DNA from: Loripinus fragilis
Taxonomy: Eukaryota; Mollusca; Bivalvia; Lucinida; Lucinidae
Assembly (NCBI GenBank): GCA_964019695.1
Contig: OZ026514.1
Coordinates: 96,114,345 to 96,178,344, forward strand
Direction: 5' to 3'
DNA length: 64,000 bases
Shown piece by piece: positions 22,566 to 34,499 of the stretch (positions are counted from its first letter, which is position 1; the number at the start of each line of letters is the position of its first letter). The position numbers and the translations under genes were made by a program. Below the pieces are notes generated by a model, which saw nothing but the letters and a program-made list of their open reading frames with translations, searched no databases and had not been told where the DNA came from.

Positions 22566-23438
22566 TTTTATTCCCTATAGAAAGTTTCTTGGAGACAAAA
22601 GCAGCAAACAGGTTGCTTCTATATTGAATGATAAAGACTCCGAGTGTGTTAAATGCGTTTGACCCATATCCGTAGGACAGTGGGCGACTTTTCAAACGAC
22701 GATTGTAAAATTTTCAATGAAAAAATGCTATTTGTTTGATCATAGCTGGATTTACATCAACCTTTGGCACAATTTGCTTGTGTCGCCACAATTCTATATC
22801 ATTCTCCTGCATAATTTATAAGAGTCGTGTCTCAAAATGCTATTAAAGCATCAATATTTGAAATTTGCTTACGTTGGTATCGTTTTGATGGTTAGCAAAA
22901 TGTTCAGAGTAAACTTGACAGCTGACATGCTTGCTGTCGGAGTGACAGTGGTTTTGATTTCGGAGATTGATACAAACTGCCACACAATTAGTGCCTGAAT
23001 CTGATATATTTCAAGCATGCCATGATACAAAAAACAATATGTAATGCTACAAATGGAAGACTACCAGGGGGCGAAGTACAGAAGGGAATTTGAGATGTTT
23101 TACAGTTGTGATGTGTTGTGAAAAGCGCTCATCTTCAGTCGGCGTCATTATGAATGTTTTTGTCCAGTGAATCTGTGAAAACATATTTATTTAAATTCTG
23201 CACTGCTAATTTTTTGGTGAAACCAGTATGCTTGATATAGGAAGGGGATATGATGGCTGGGTGGGGTGGGGGCGAGGATATGGTCCCTGAAATCAGGCAA
23301 GAACATGTGCCATATCTATACTCATATTAACAACATGAACAGGGTTACAAAATGCAGGTTCACATTGAGGCGCATTTTGTTGTGTAAATGGAGTGTCAAC
23401 ATGCGAGGAAACTGTTGGTTAAGATGCCACGTGTACAT
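22566..23438. other. Unrecognised interior of the 7.6 kb element
   Basis: No ORF longer than about 75 codons and no motif seen. Confidence 0.45.
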
Positions 23439-23720
23439 GATTAGTAAACCTTTGATCCCAAAATATATACATGTATTCCACCCAGACAATTGAAACACCC
23501 ATAATCACCAGTCTACTGAATCGCCACAGAACACCCAAACGCACACAGTACACTGAAATACACAAACCAGCCAACCCATTAAAACTCCCAAACTCCCTAG
23601 GCAACTAGTACACCCAAACCGCCCAGCCCAGGGAAGCACTCAGACCGCTCAGTTCACTTAAATACCCTGATCAAATCCATTGAAACATGCAACTCACCTA
23701 GTCCACTGAAACACCCTTCT
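23439..23720 (+). repeat. A/C-rich degenerate minisatellite
   Basis: Loose repeats of about 20-40 bp around 'ccagtccactgaaacaccc' (for example 'gtctactgaatcgccac', 'gtacactgaaatacac', 'gtccactgaaacaccc'). Confidence 0.5.
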
Positions 23721-23951
23721 GTTGCACCGCCCTTTAGGATTTTATTCAATGAAACCAACTATATCAAAAGTTTACTTTCCCCCTCAAACCGTACAAAAAC
23801 AACAACACATGCAAAAAAAACAAACAAAAAAACCCACAAAATTTGAATGGGTTTCAACGTGGCTCTCTAGCCGGTCGCCCCCCCCCCTACCGCCACACTA
23901 CCCCTCTCTCCGTATTCCTTTCTTCCTTTTTTGCTAAGCCACATCTAAAAC

Positions 23952-24012
23952 ATTTGAATGGCATTTCGCTGGCGGGTCGATGGTTGCTCGACATTGTGTG
24001 CTGGCTGGGATA
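23952..24012. repeat. Fragment of GGATCC-palindrome MITE
   Basis: 'catttgaatggcatttcgct' followed by 'ggcgggtcgatggttgc' is half of the family palindrome. It sits about 140 bp left of copy D. Confidence 0.5.
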
Positions 24013-24150
24013 GGGTATGTCCATGTCTTGTACCGCCATCTAGTAGCTTTGCACTGATACGCTTTCTTAGGTTTTGTAAAACATTAGTGAGAAAAATGCA
24101 CATAATTATACAACAAAACATCTCATGCGATGTTGTTATTATCGCTTAAT

Positions 24151-24432
24151 CATGCGCGAATCCAGAGATTTTGTCAGATGAAGTCCAACTTAACTCTGAC
24201 ACACTTTTATAGATGGATGGAGTGAGGAATCGAAATACCACTAAAAGCGGACCATCATCAGCCTAACAGCAAAACGCTGGCGGGGCGATAATTACCCAAT
24301 ATAGAATGCTGGTTTGGTAGCTTTTGATTTTCCAGGGGATCTGGATCAGTATTGCTAAAGAGCCCCAAAGGTTTCCGATTTTCCAGGGAGGGGGTCAGGA
24401 ACCTCTGCCACCCCCGCTCTGGATCCGCGCAT
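24151..24432 (-). mobile_element. GGATCC-palindrome MITE, copy D
   Basis: Ends CATGCGCGAATCC and GGATCCGCGCAT, inverted relative to copies A-C. The palindrome is decayed (acgctggcggggcgataatt). Confidence 0.7.
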
Positions 24433-24454
24433 CTTTATTTTAGTTTAATGCGCC

Positions 24455-24515
24455 GACATAACTGAAATTTTGTTGACTGGGATGTTAAGAATAAAATCAA
24501 ACAAAATAAAAACAA
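24455..24515 (+). repeat. SINE 3' tail fragment
   Basis: 'gacataactgaaattttgtt' and 'gactgggatgttaagaataa' match the 3' part of the SINE at 40706-40900. Confidence 0.5.
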
Positions 24516-24812
24516 TAATAATGAACCCTGTACAGTTTGCATACGTTTAATAGCTGTTCTCTTTGCGCCATTGTGACAGTAAAATAAAATACCACATGTA
24601 TTTAAAAGCAATTTACCTTTTTGGTCTGTTGTCAGTTCATTCTTAAAAGTATTAGTATACTTGTAAGCTTATCTGGATTTTCACTGCATATTTGTATAGG
24701 TGGACAAAATAATCCATACATTGTATAACAAATACCCGTAAAAATATTGAAGATATTGCAGTTTCGGTGGTAATTATCTTTTAACGTTTTTAAACTTTAC
24801 ATAGTAGTACGG

Positions 24813-25787
24813 GGCCCGGGATTACAATGCCTCCTTAAAGTTAAGGAAGACTTAAGTTAAGTATTGATATTTCATTATGCTAAATAATTTGCCTGGATAG
24901 TTGCAGTACTTGTGGTCAAAGATATCATTGTGATCTACAGAAAAATGAAACCATTTTGATTTTAATCAGTTTAATATGTTATTTTTTGCATCCTGAAAAA
25001 TCAATGTTCACCAAGGATTGTTTTTTCTTATCGGCCCGATCTGGACAGATTGTCCCCGATCAATCAATCTTTTGATCTGCGCGATGGTCGTCCTGAATCG
25101 CCTCCTATCGCCCAGCTTTTTTATGACCTGATTGAGTCCCGACTATATTAACGAATCAAGTCGACTGTTTTGCCTACTATAGGGAAAGCCATGTACCAAT
25201 AATCCGTTTTGCCAAAAAGAAGTACATTTGCGAGTCTTTAAAGTACCCTTGTTTATTTTAGAAAAGTGTCCACTTTTTTAAAATTATATTTGGTTTATAA
25301 TTCTCTGGTATTGGTATTAATTTTTAAAAAGTGATTTTGAGTAAATATAGAACCATATCTTGTTGTTGTATTTAGTAACTATCGATTCTTTGTGACACCC
25401 TTCGCAAGATCCTCGGCAGAGAACTGCAGAGGGTATACGAAAGCTCCAGGGGTAGGCGAGACAAGGCGACCTTCAGAGGATCGTGGGACGACCAAGACGA
25501 CCAGCGGCCGACGGGTTTTGATCGGCTACTGTTTTTGAACATGTTTAAAAACAGTAGCCGATCACTTTTTCAGTACCCGATTCTCGTAGGACTGAGGCGA
25601 TTGCGCCAGACCTTTCCAGACCTTCCCAGGTGATTGTCCGCAAGTTCCCGATTGTTTCGCAGATATGCGGCCGATCAACATAAATTTTGATCGGGTTCTA
25701 TAGGTACCAAAATAATCCTTGGTGAAATAGGGGTATAACTCAGTAAGTCTTCCTTAACTTTAAGGAGGCAGTGTAATTCCGGGCCCA
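24813..25787. mobile_element. 975-bp TIR element (ggcccgg..attaca ends)
   Basis: About 42-bp ends: left 'gggcccgggattacaatgcc', right inverse 'gggcccggaattacactgcc', both continuing 'tccttaaagttaaggaag'. A second inner pair is 'caccaaggatt' (25010) / 'aatccttggtg' (25713). Contains a near-perfect palindrome at 25513-25566 (gatcggctactgttttt / aaaaacagtagccgatc). The 25390-25690 interior is GC-richer. No ORF. Confidence 0.75.
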
Positions 25788-25851
25788 GGTCCTCATATTC
25801 CGGTAACAGCAGCCCAAGCCTCACAATGACATCTTTTTAAACAATATTGTT

Positions 25852-26090
25852 TGAGCCGCGACATGAGATTTCCAACAATGTGGTTTGTGTGACCAGCAAA
25901 GGCTCAAACCAGCCTGCGCATATGCGCAGTCTGATCAGAGCCTTTGCTTGTCGCTTGAATATTATATGAATATTAAGCTACGGAACGAACATAATTTGGA
26001 GTTTCTAAGCTTAAAAGAAGGCTACACAGGCTCGTCTGAGTCTATTCATGCCAAAATGCCACATTGTTGGAAATCACAGGTCGCGGCTCA
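25852..26090 (+). mobile_element. GAGCC MITE, copy 3
   Basis: 239 bp, TGAGCCGCGACATGAG at the left and its inverse at the right. Core 'cagcctgcgcatatgcgcag' then 'tctgatcagagcctttg'. Located inside the 7.6 kb element. Confidence 0.87.
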
Positions 26091-26224
26091 TTTGTCATTC
26101 TATAAGATGCAATAAAGATGAGTTGTATATCTTTAAGATATTTTTAAAAGTTGTACACCGGATAAGCGGCAATCCGAAACTTTAATACTATCGACGAACG
26201 TAGATCAAAAATCGTTGGAAACAG

Positions 26225-26302
26225 GGTTTTCGATTGTCATTTGTCGCCCGATTTTTCGATTGCCATTTGTCGCCAGTCGGGCGACTAATGGCAATCAAAA
26301 CA
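26225..26302. repeat. Small inverted repeat
   Basis: Arms 'gattgccatttgtcgcc' and 'ggcgactaatggcaatc' at 26256-26298, with 'gattgtcatttgtcgcccga' just before. Related in wording to the GC-rich interior of 24813-25787. Confidence 0.5.
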
Positions 26303-26960
26303 GTGTTTCTAGTGATTTTTATATGCATAAAACACCATGTATTTGTAACATGCTACATTTTTGTACTTATAAAAGCAGATAGCTTCCCATTTCTGTAAAA
26401 TCGAATGTTTAATAAGATCTTTCTGTAACTATTTGCAGTACGTCTTTAAATTTTCTTTAGTTCAATAAATGTACATGGGTGACGTCCTTTTCAATCGGAT
26501 TGTAAACTATCTGTTACTCGTTTAGAGTTTGGGTACAATATTTTTTTTAACAGATCAAGTTTAGTAGTTAAAATTGTGATGTTTGTTCTATTATTTATAA
26601 TAGAGGCCCTCCCAGGAGGTACCTGTTCCTTTGTTCTTCTTAAATATTGACTTGTCTCCATGTTTCATGTTTTATTTATTTTCCTCTCTCTGACAATGTG
26701 TACCCCTCAATTTGGCATTTTCCCTTTCCCTAGATTAAAATGGCTTGTACAAATGCACCCTTACTTGTGAGAGGGCTTCATTGTTAAGGCATACAGAGAA
26801 CTCCTCTCTCAATTCCATGATAAAATGTTCCCTGCTAGCATCTTATTACAGTTCTTAACCATCGGATGACGTACTTGGAATTTGACAGAGGAGGACTGAA
26901 CACGGGAGTCAAACACTCATTTCATTTTATTGATATTTTAAGTTAACTACCAAACACATT
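26303..26960. other. No gene or clear element recognised
   Basis: Ordinary AT-rich filler within the 7.6 kb element, leading into the purine tract. Confidence 0.45.
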
Positions 26961-26964
26961 GGAG

Positions 26965-26981
26965 AGAGAGTAGAGTGAGAT

Positions 26982-27019
<38 letters not shown>

Positions 27020-29066
27020 TACAGACATACAGACAGACAGACAGAGGCAGAGAGAGACAGAGACAGAGAGAGACAGATAAAGAGAGAGAAGAGGAAGAGA
27101 TAGTAGAGAAAGAGCGAGTAGAGGGAGTGCGAGTAGAGAAAGAGTGAGTAGAGGGAGTGCGAGTAGAGAAAGAGCGAGTAGAGGGAGTGCGAGTAGAGAA
27201 AGAGCGAGTAGAGGGAGTGCGAGTAGAGAAAGAGCGAGTAGAGGGAGTGCGAGTAGAGAAAGAGCGCGTAGAGGGAGTGCGAGTAGAGAAAGAGCAAGTA
27301 GAGGGAGTGCGAGTAGAGAAAGAGCGAGTAAAGGGAGTGCGAGTAGAGATAGAGGGAGTAGAGGGAGTGCGAGTAGAGAAAGAGCGAGTAGAGGGAGTGC
27401 GAGTAGAGAAAGAGCGAGTAGAGGGAGTGCGAGTAGAGAAAGAGCGAGTAGAGGGAGTGCGAGTAGAGAAAGAGCGAGTAGAGGGAGTGCGAGTAGAGAA
27501 AGAGCAAGTAGAGGGAGTGCGAGTAGAGAAAGAGCGAGTAGAGGGAGTGCGAGTAGAGAAAGAGTCAGTAGAGGGAGTGCGAGTAGAGGGAGTGCGAGTA
27601 GAGAAAGAGCGAGTAGAGGGAGTGCGAGGAGAGAAAGCGCGAGTAGAGGGAGTGTGAGTAGAGAAAGAGCGAGTAGAGGGAGTGCGAGTAGAGAAAGAGC
27701 GAGTAGAGGGAGTGCGAGTAGAGAAGGAGTGCGAGTAGATAAGGAGTGCGAGTAGAAAAAGAAAGAGTATAGAAGGAGTGTGAGTAGAGAAAGACAGAGT
27801 AGAGAAGGAGTGCGAGTAGAGAAGGAGTGCGAGTAGAGAAAGAGAGAGAGAGAGAGAGAGTAGAGAAGAAGTGCGAGTAGAGAAAGAGAGAGCATATGAG
27901 TGCGAGTAGAGAAAGTAGAGAAGAAGTGCGAGTAGAGAGAGAATAGAGAAAGAGAGAGTAGAGAAGGAGTGCGAGTAGAGAAAGAGAGAGTAGAGAAGGA
28001 GTGCGAGTAGAGAAAGAGAGAGTAGAGAAGGAGTGCGAGTAGAGAAAAATAGAGCAGAGAAGGGTGCTAGTAGAGAGAATAGAGAAGGAGTGCGGGTAGA
28101 GAAAGAGAGAGTAGAGAAGGAGTGCGAGTAGAGAAGAATGAGTAGAGAATGAGTGCGAGTAGAGAAAGAGAGTAGAGAAGGAGCGCTAGTAGAGAAATTT
28201 AGTGTAGAGAAGGCATGCGAGTAGATAAGAGAGAGTAGAGAAAGAGAGAGTAGAGAAGGAGTGCTAGTAGAGAAATATAGTGTAGGGAAGGCGTGCGAGT
28301 AGAGAAAGAGAGAGTAGAGAAAGAGTGCGAGAAGAGAAGAGGTGCGAGTAGAGAAAGAGAGTGTAGAGAAGGAGTGCGAGTAGAGAAGGAGTGCGAGTAG
28401 AGAAAGAGATAGTAGAGAAAGAGAGAGCAGAAGAGGAGTGCGAGTAGAGAGAGTAGAGAAGGGGTGCTAGTAGAGAGAGTAGAGAAGGAGCGCGAGTAGA
28501 GAAAGAGAGAGTAGAGAAGAAGTGCGAGTAGAATATGGATGCGAGCAGAGAAAGGGAGAGTAGAGAAGGAGTGCTAGTAGAGAAGGAGTGTGAGTAGAGA
28601 AAGCGAGAGTATAGAAGGAGTGTGAGTAGAGAAGGAGTGTGAGTAGAGAAAGAGAGAGTAGAGAATGAGTGTTAGTAGAGAGAGTAGAGAGGGAGTGCTA
28701 GTAGAGAGAGTAGAGAAGGAGAATGGGGAAGGAAAGGGAGAGAAGAGAGGGAGTGCGAGTAGAGATAGTAGAGAAGGAGTGCTAGTTGAGAGTAGAGAAG
28801 GAGTGCGAGTAGAGAAAGAGAGGGTAGAGAAGGAGTGCTAGTAGGAAAAGAGAGTGTAGAGAAGGAGTGCGAGTAGAGAAAGAGAGAGTAGAGAAAGAGA
28901 GAGAGTAGAGGAGTGCGAGTAGAGAAAGAGAGAGTAGAGAAGTAGTGCGAGTAGAGAAAGAGAGAGTAGAGAAGGAGTGCGAGTAGAGAAAGAGAGAGTA
29001 GAGGAGTGCGAGTAGAGAAGGAGTGCGAGTAGAGAAGGGGTGTGAGTAGAGAAGGAGTGCGAGTAG
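26965..29066. repeat. 2.1 kb polypurine minisatellite
   Basis: (GA)n and (ACAG)n at 26965-27080, then about 20 highly regular 30-bp units at 27115-27720, each made of two 15-bp halves (gagtagagggagtgc and gagtagagaaagagc). From 27720 to 29066 it becomes irregular mixtures of 'gagtagagaaggagtgc' and 'gagtagagaaagaga'. The plus strand is almost all purine with regularly spaced T and C. Long open frames on both strands (SRGSASRERA-type or LLALPLLALS-type decapeptides) follow from the 30-bp period and are not genes. Confidence 0.95.
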
Positions 29067-29970
29067 ATTGTGGCATTTCCTGGTCATTTACACTTGTTTT
29101 AACCCAAAAGCCGTTCTTTAAGTGGGCTAACTTATGTTGTGTAAATGCGAAAACACCTAGTCAAATTTATGCATCTACAATGAAGTGAAGACTGATTAGA
29201 CCGTACAGGTGCTCGTCTAAACATCTGGTATACTAATTGCATTGCTACTTGATCCGTCACCTTCACAAAAAGGTATGTATCCATTTCATAGTATCATGAT
29301 TTGGCATGTTATGTTACCGCCAGATCGTTTCTTTAATGTGATGCAAAGGGCTAAATAGATATGGTAGGCCAAAACAAACAATACAAACTAATGCACAACA
29401 ACACCCATTCAATGTTGAACTAAAGCTCTAACAAATTGGTTTATTTAAGCTTGTTTCTCCTTTGATATATTCCCTGCCAATCGAACCATTGGTTTTTGAA
29501 AGTGCTTGAGTGTTACACTTTTGTTTCCGTATGCAAGAGCTTGTTTAATGAGCATAATCATTTCGCCCTTCTCCGAATTCAATGTTAACATGCATATGCC
29601 TTCCCTCCGACAGCTACCCAACATACCTCCGAACGGAAAGCTACCTATAAACATGATACCACCGTCATAAAATTGCAAATAAATAAGTGTTTTACATGTA
29701 TTTTTGAATTGTATTTGACTGATTCATTCCAAAGAGAGGTTATACATTCCAGCGGTGGCTGTGAATCAAGTAAAAATAAAATAATAGATATGAATATTAA
29801 CTGATGAATTCGAAATATTCGTCAAAATTACTGCATTTCCGAATTCAAATGCGATTTAAACTCGAACAGATTAAGTTCCAAAACATGTAATGTTTTCAGA
29901 GTTATCATCATTCTATACACTATCGACCCATATGTTGTTCGTATCCCTCAAAACGAAGTAAATGAAATAA
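29067..29970. other. Unrecognised right interior of the 7.6 kb element
   Basis: A 77-codon minus-strand ORF (29678-29445) shows no motif I know. No transposase signature. Confidence 0.4.
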
Positions 29971-30071
29971 AATCGTCTTAATACAGACCATGTCCAACCC
30001 CAAAATCCTTTGTTTACCTCCGGTAGCCAACACCCTCCGAGATCTAGACATGCGGTTCACCTGGGTGGTGG

Positions 30072-30962
30072 CTAGTTTAATTTGATCCATTGAACACTGA
30101 GGCTGTTTATCTATTTTAAAAACCTTTGTTTCCTACCACAACTTTATTTTGATAATATTCCAATTAGTTTTTTTGCAAATAACCACAAAGATCATCTGGG
30201 CGTTACCTTAAGTAGTACTCACATATTGAAAACATTGTCTTTTCAGCAACTAAAATTCTGGGAAAATGCGTAAACTTAAATATTCTATTAGTAGAAATGC
30301 TTTCAACCAGATGTATATGTCCTATCTGTTATGCGTCAGTTGTATGGGATAATGCTCCGAACAGGACTCACAAAGGTCCAAAATAAAGCAGCCGCCTTGT
30401 TACAAGATTAACTAGATCTGTAGCATTAGTGAACCTGTACAAAGAATGTAGATGCACATCTTCATCACAAAGAAGGCAGCTCTCTTTTATGTACTATGTT
30501 AATACTGGCATGGTGCCTTCATATAATCAATATTTAATTCCTCCTCTAGTTAGTAGAATTTCAGATTACCCCCTTGAAAAATGACAGAAATATCTCAGTG
30601 CCCTTCAATAGAACTGGTATCTCACAAAAATATTGTATTCCATTTTTCTTTAGGCTACGGCACTCCCTTGAAGATGACTTAAAAATTATCAACATTACAA
30701 ACCTTTAATAATGACTTTTTTTAGAAATTATATCTGTGATAATCCTTTATGTGATTTGTGTGGCGTGCTAGAGGAAGACATTCACTACTTCTTTCATTGT
30801 AGAAAATTCACAATTGAAAGGCAGGCTTTCAATGATACTGTTAGAGTTTACAGCCCCTGAGCATTAATTTGATTCTCTTTGGCAATGATAACAGGAAAAT
30901 TGAAAACGATAATATTCTGTTCATGGCTGTTTTTCTCCATAAATGTTCAGGGTTGAAGTAAG
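30072..30962 (+). pseudogene. LINE, right half of the split copy
   Basis: Continues 22469: LV-FDPLNTEA, HLGVTLSSTHILK (about 30200), then GLTRSVALVNLYKEC-like C-terminal region (about 30370-30440), LCDLCGVLEEDIHYFFHC (about 30752-30805, a Cys/His motif typical of the C-terminus of these LINEs) and NLILFGNDNRKIENDNIL (about 30870). Many frameshifts and stops. Same family as 16347-18439. Confidence 0.8.
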
Positions 30963-31446
30963 AGAGTAAGAGATAAACAGGTCTATGATATATATTATAG
31001 CTGATGATTATGGCATATTGCAGAACAGCTTATGTTTACATGAAATAAATGAATGGTTATTTGATGTGAATCTAGCTATTACATATTTACTGACCAACTT
31101 TTACATTAAAAAGAATAGTCAAAATTATTGCAATTTTTATGTTCGATCCATACATATTCATATAAAAAAGATTTCTGTGAAACTTGTATATCATAAATAT
31201 TAGTACATGTAAGCTGAATCTGTGTGAAATGAGCAATTTTCGACGTATAGAAAATGAGATGTCTTTTTTAATAATTACCCCTAACCCCTGTAATGCACAG
31301 TTATTTAACTGCATAACAAGGAATACATTTACTTTCAACATACCAACATTTTTTTTATAATGATTTGATGATATCCGTATGTGTAGAAACTATTTCTTAG
31401 ACGATTAACTAATAAAAGAAAGTTTTCCATGACAAGTAAATATATA
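30963..31446. other. No gene recognised
   Basis: AT-rich DNA with two short overlapping ORFs (30985-31203, 31341-31087) lacking motifs. Confidence 0.45.
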
Positions 31447-32363
31447 TACTTAAAGCCAAAAGTAACTTTACACTTTGAGATACTGAATATATTTTTACTG
31501 TTTTTGATTTAACCAACTTAAATATTGCAATGAGTTGCTGGTACCCGCCCTAAACCTAATTCATAAAAAAACAACTTAGGCAAATTAATCTTCTTTCGAG
31601 TTATCTGTGCTTTCATTAAAATCACAAAATCAGCATTTCCTAACAAAATCCAAAGCAAACCTAGGATTTGAACACGTTTTTAAGGGCCATCGATCGCCCA
31701 TTTAAAAATACTGCAAGACAATTTGCCTCTGACGTATAGTTTGTTTTGGCAGCATCTTAAAGTTCTTTTACTTTGAAAGTATCTCCCTTTGAATTAAAAC
31801 AATGCTAAACTTTAGTCCCTGCTAAAAGCTTTATCTCTGATGACATTTGGATTTTTTATCAGCGATTTGTTGGGACTTCTGCCCTGAGTATGTGACAAGA
31901 TAATCTGATGAAAATTCCCTTCAGTTTGCAAGAAAAACGGCAAACAATTTCTTATGGGAAATTCCATTTAAAGCACTGTAAAGTTCACAAAAGGGGGTAT
32001 GTACGTAAAAACACAACTCTAATTTGAGTTACTCGAAGGGTGATCCGGGCTGATTTGAACTTTAAACAACAATTTAATAGCCTGTCTTTCAGACTGGTTC
32101 TTTAAAATTACAAAAATGTCCAATCGCAAAACTACAGTAACACATCCAAAAGTGATGCACTTTGGAAAAGTTTATTTTGCCCCCTTGCTTCTTTCATTGG
32201 GGGCATTGTGGTTGCGTTTATGACAGAAAAAACATGAAATTCAACTGTCATATGAATAATTGATTGAAGTTTAATATGAATTAAACACATTTAAAATACC
32301 ACTCACCAATACCCAGAAAAGGTATATATAATAACAGTGTAAAGTTACTTTTGGCTTTAAGTA
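31447..32363. mobile_element. 917-bp TA-flanked TIR element
   Basis: Perfect inverted ends of about 28 bp (TACTTAAAGCCAAAAGTAAC / its inverse, then tttacact), with TA on each side. Partial inner inverted similarity ('ttcgagttatctgtg' / 'gagttactcgaag'). No transposase ORF. TA duplication suits Tc1/mariner-like mobilisation. Confidence 0.78.
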
Positions 32364-33545
32364 TATTATTTACCCCGCCCACTTTTTTCAATGATAATCA
32401 ACTCTGGCACAATGAAGGTGTTAAATGTTTCAAACAATTGAAAATGCACATTTTTTGTGTTGTTGCTAAAGTAAGACAATTGAAGAAGTCATCGTAATAT
32501 ATCAAAATTGTAGAGTAATTTAATATTCGTTCACTGTTTTGGGGTTATTGGTGCATTCGTAAGGCATATTTTATTGATTTTTTTTACCTCAACGTGCAAA
32601 AACAAGGACAGTAACTCATGTTTGATGGCAAAATTTAGATCATTATGTTAACAGACGTAAAGATTTGGCAAACCAAATATGTTGTATATGCTTTTACTGC
32701 AATCTGATCCTTACTGAGCAAGCTGTTGGAGAAAATAAGATTTTTGACCCATTTTTCTATGTAACTATTAATATTAAGGGGCAATAACCCATGTCTGAAA
32801 AACAATTATGTGGCAGAAGAAACTTTTAATCTACAGTTTGACATAGTATATTCAGAACAGCTTTCATCCAATTTAGAAAATAAAGCTTTATTTTACTTTA
32901 CTGCAGTTTTCCCATACACAACAATGATAAAATAATAAACAGGGGCAGTAACTCTTGATGAAATATGTAGATAGTTTAATGCATCATATTTGCGTCTGGG
33001 ATGCCAATTCCATTTATCTCAGTAAGTTTCAGGTAAATACAGTAACAAACATTATAAGTTATAAGACAAAATGTGTTTAGTCATGCAATAGTAATGGTTA
33101 TTGGTGTCGGTAGTGACCTTAAATAATAATATTTTCATACAGATGTAGTTTGATATTGGAACATAAAAATGTGTATTTAAAACGTTTTGATTTAATTACA
33201 AATTCCTGTAATGTTTTAGATATATACTTATTTTGATCAAAAAATGATGATATATCACCACAAAGTAGTACGTTAAGATTAGGTTGACAGATATCTGACA
33301 CTGAATTTAAGAAATGGTGAGAATCTTCTATATCACCACAGGGACACTATACTAGGGACTATCAACTATATTTTAATACAAGTGTTGTCGGAGAGGACTG
33401 CATGCGATTCTTTGTCTAGTATGATATATTTGGCCGAGTCTTTTACTTGTGTTTTAGTAACAGGGTGGTGTACTCAAGTTGAGATTTAGTCTATTTTAAA
33501 GCTGTTAATGCTTGAAGAATTATGAGTTAGCTCTAGTAAGGGTGC
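32364..33545. repeat. Weak tandem repeat with 'ggcaataactcatg' motif; otherwise no feature
   Basis: Variants 'acaaggacagtaactcatg' (about 32603), 'aggggcaataacccatg' (about 32777) and 'caggggcagtaactcttg' (about 32940) recur every 165-175 bp with AT-rich filler. No gene recognised up to 33545. Confidence 0.45.
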
Positions 33546-33549
33546 AAAG

Positions 33550-33960
33550 ATCAGGAACTGATACAATCAAGTACCACACCTGACCCAGGATACCAATGGG
33601 AAAGTGATAAACTCACAGTTAGACACCACAAACGAGAGCCAAGAGGTCAGCCCTTTCCCAGCAGGTGACCACAAAGCACATATAAACAGACGCGCGCAAA
33701 GACATAACAAACACAAGACAGAACAAAAACATAAACGATCCACAAAAGAAGTACCGCCTTGGAACGGTGAGTAAAATATTTTACTGGAGGGCTTAAACCA
33801 GTTTAACGGCGCCAACCTCACCCTTAATTCAGATGTGGATCAAGACACATAGATATTTGGTTTGCATGAAAGACCCCTAACTTATCAATGCATCATCTCC
33901 TAAAACATATAAATCAAGATATAACAAGGAGATAAAACAAAGATAAGGACTCAACAGTAA
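33550..33960 (+). repeat. Dispersed repeat, inverted partner of 40300-40690
   Basis: 'caagtaccacacctgaccca', 'agccctttcccagcaggtga', 'ggagggcttaaaccagttt' and 'gtggatcaagacacatagat' all recur in inverse order at 40300-40690. Shorter relatives at 11640-11760, 10015-10130, 39370-39480 and 41040-41430. Confidence 0.7.
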
Positions 33961-34220
33961 ATAAAACTGAATACCGGAGCAAAAGAAATCCAACAGGTAA
34001 ACCCCGGTGGGCCCGACAAACAGCCAAAGCATCAGGCCCCTACCATCTATTCATTAAGTTCATTTCAATTACGGACAACAGAAGGCAAGAAGGATGTATA
34101 GTAGAGACAAGAAATTGAATGTAATGTTTATAGATCTGAAGAGTTACGTAAAGGGTATGTTGACGCACTGCTAACAGTAGCAGACACAAGTGAAGTAAGA
34201 TCCATTTTGCATCTTATAAA

Positions 34221-34473
34221 CATGGGCGGATCCAGAGGGGGGACTAGGGGTCCGTACCCCCTCCCCCCTGAAAAAATAGGGTTTCTTAGGATACTGGTCT
34301 GGATCCCCTGAAAAATCACAAAGCTACTAAGCCAGCATTCAATGTTGGGCCGTCCATCATCGGCACTCCAGCGAAACGCCATTTAAATGGCGTTTCGCTG
34401 GTGGGCCAATGATGGCCCGCTTAAGTGGTATGCGGATCCTCTCTCTCCTCATCAACTAAAATTTACGTGCATG
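34221..34473 (+). mobile_element. GGATCC-palindrome MITE, copy E, with 7-bp duplication
   Basis: CATGGGCGGATCC left end, GTGCATG right end, and flanking TTATAAA on both sides (34214-34220, 34474-34480). The best palindrome of the family: 'gcgaaacgccatttaaatgg' and onward. Confidence 0.78.
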
Positions 34474-34499
34474 TTATAAAACATGATTAGCTTATGAGT

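Larger units (their letters stand above)
22470..30068. mobile_element. 7.6 kb TIR element inserted in a LINE
   Basis: Left end 'ccacccaggtaaaccgcatg', right end the inverse of 'ccacccaggtgaaccgcatg'. Near-identical for about 60 bp ('ctagatctcggagggtg', 'cggaggtaaaca'), with weaker similarity to about 95-100 bp. Flanked by TGG on both sides (22467-22469, 30069-30071), and removal restores the LINE frame KWAKQW-LV. No transposase was recognised inside. The interior is made of other repeats: minisatellites, a GGATCC MITE, a 975-bp TIR element and a GAGCC MITE. It is either non-autonomous or a heavily decayed autonomous element. Confidence 0.8.

Noticed and set aside
26927..27895. 322-codon minus ORF and 166-203-codon plus ORFs in low-complexity sequence
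   Set aside because: They are translations of a 15/30-bp minisatellite, open in several frames at once because the period is a multiple of three. No start context, no non-repeat domain.
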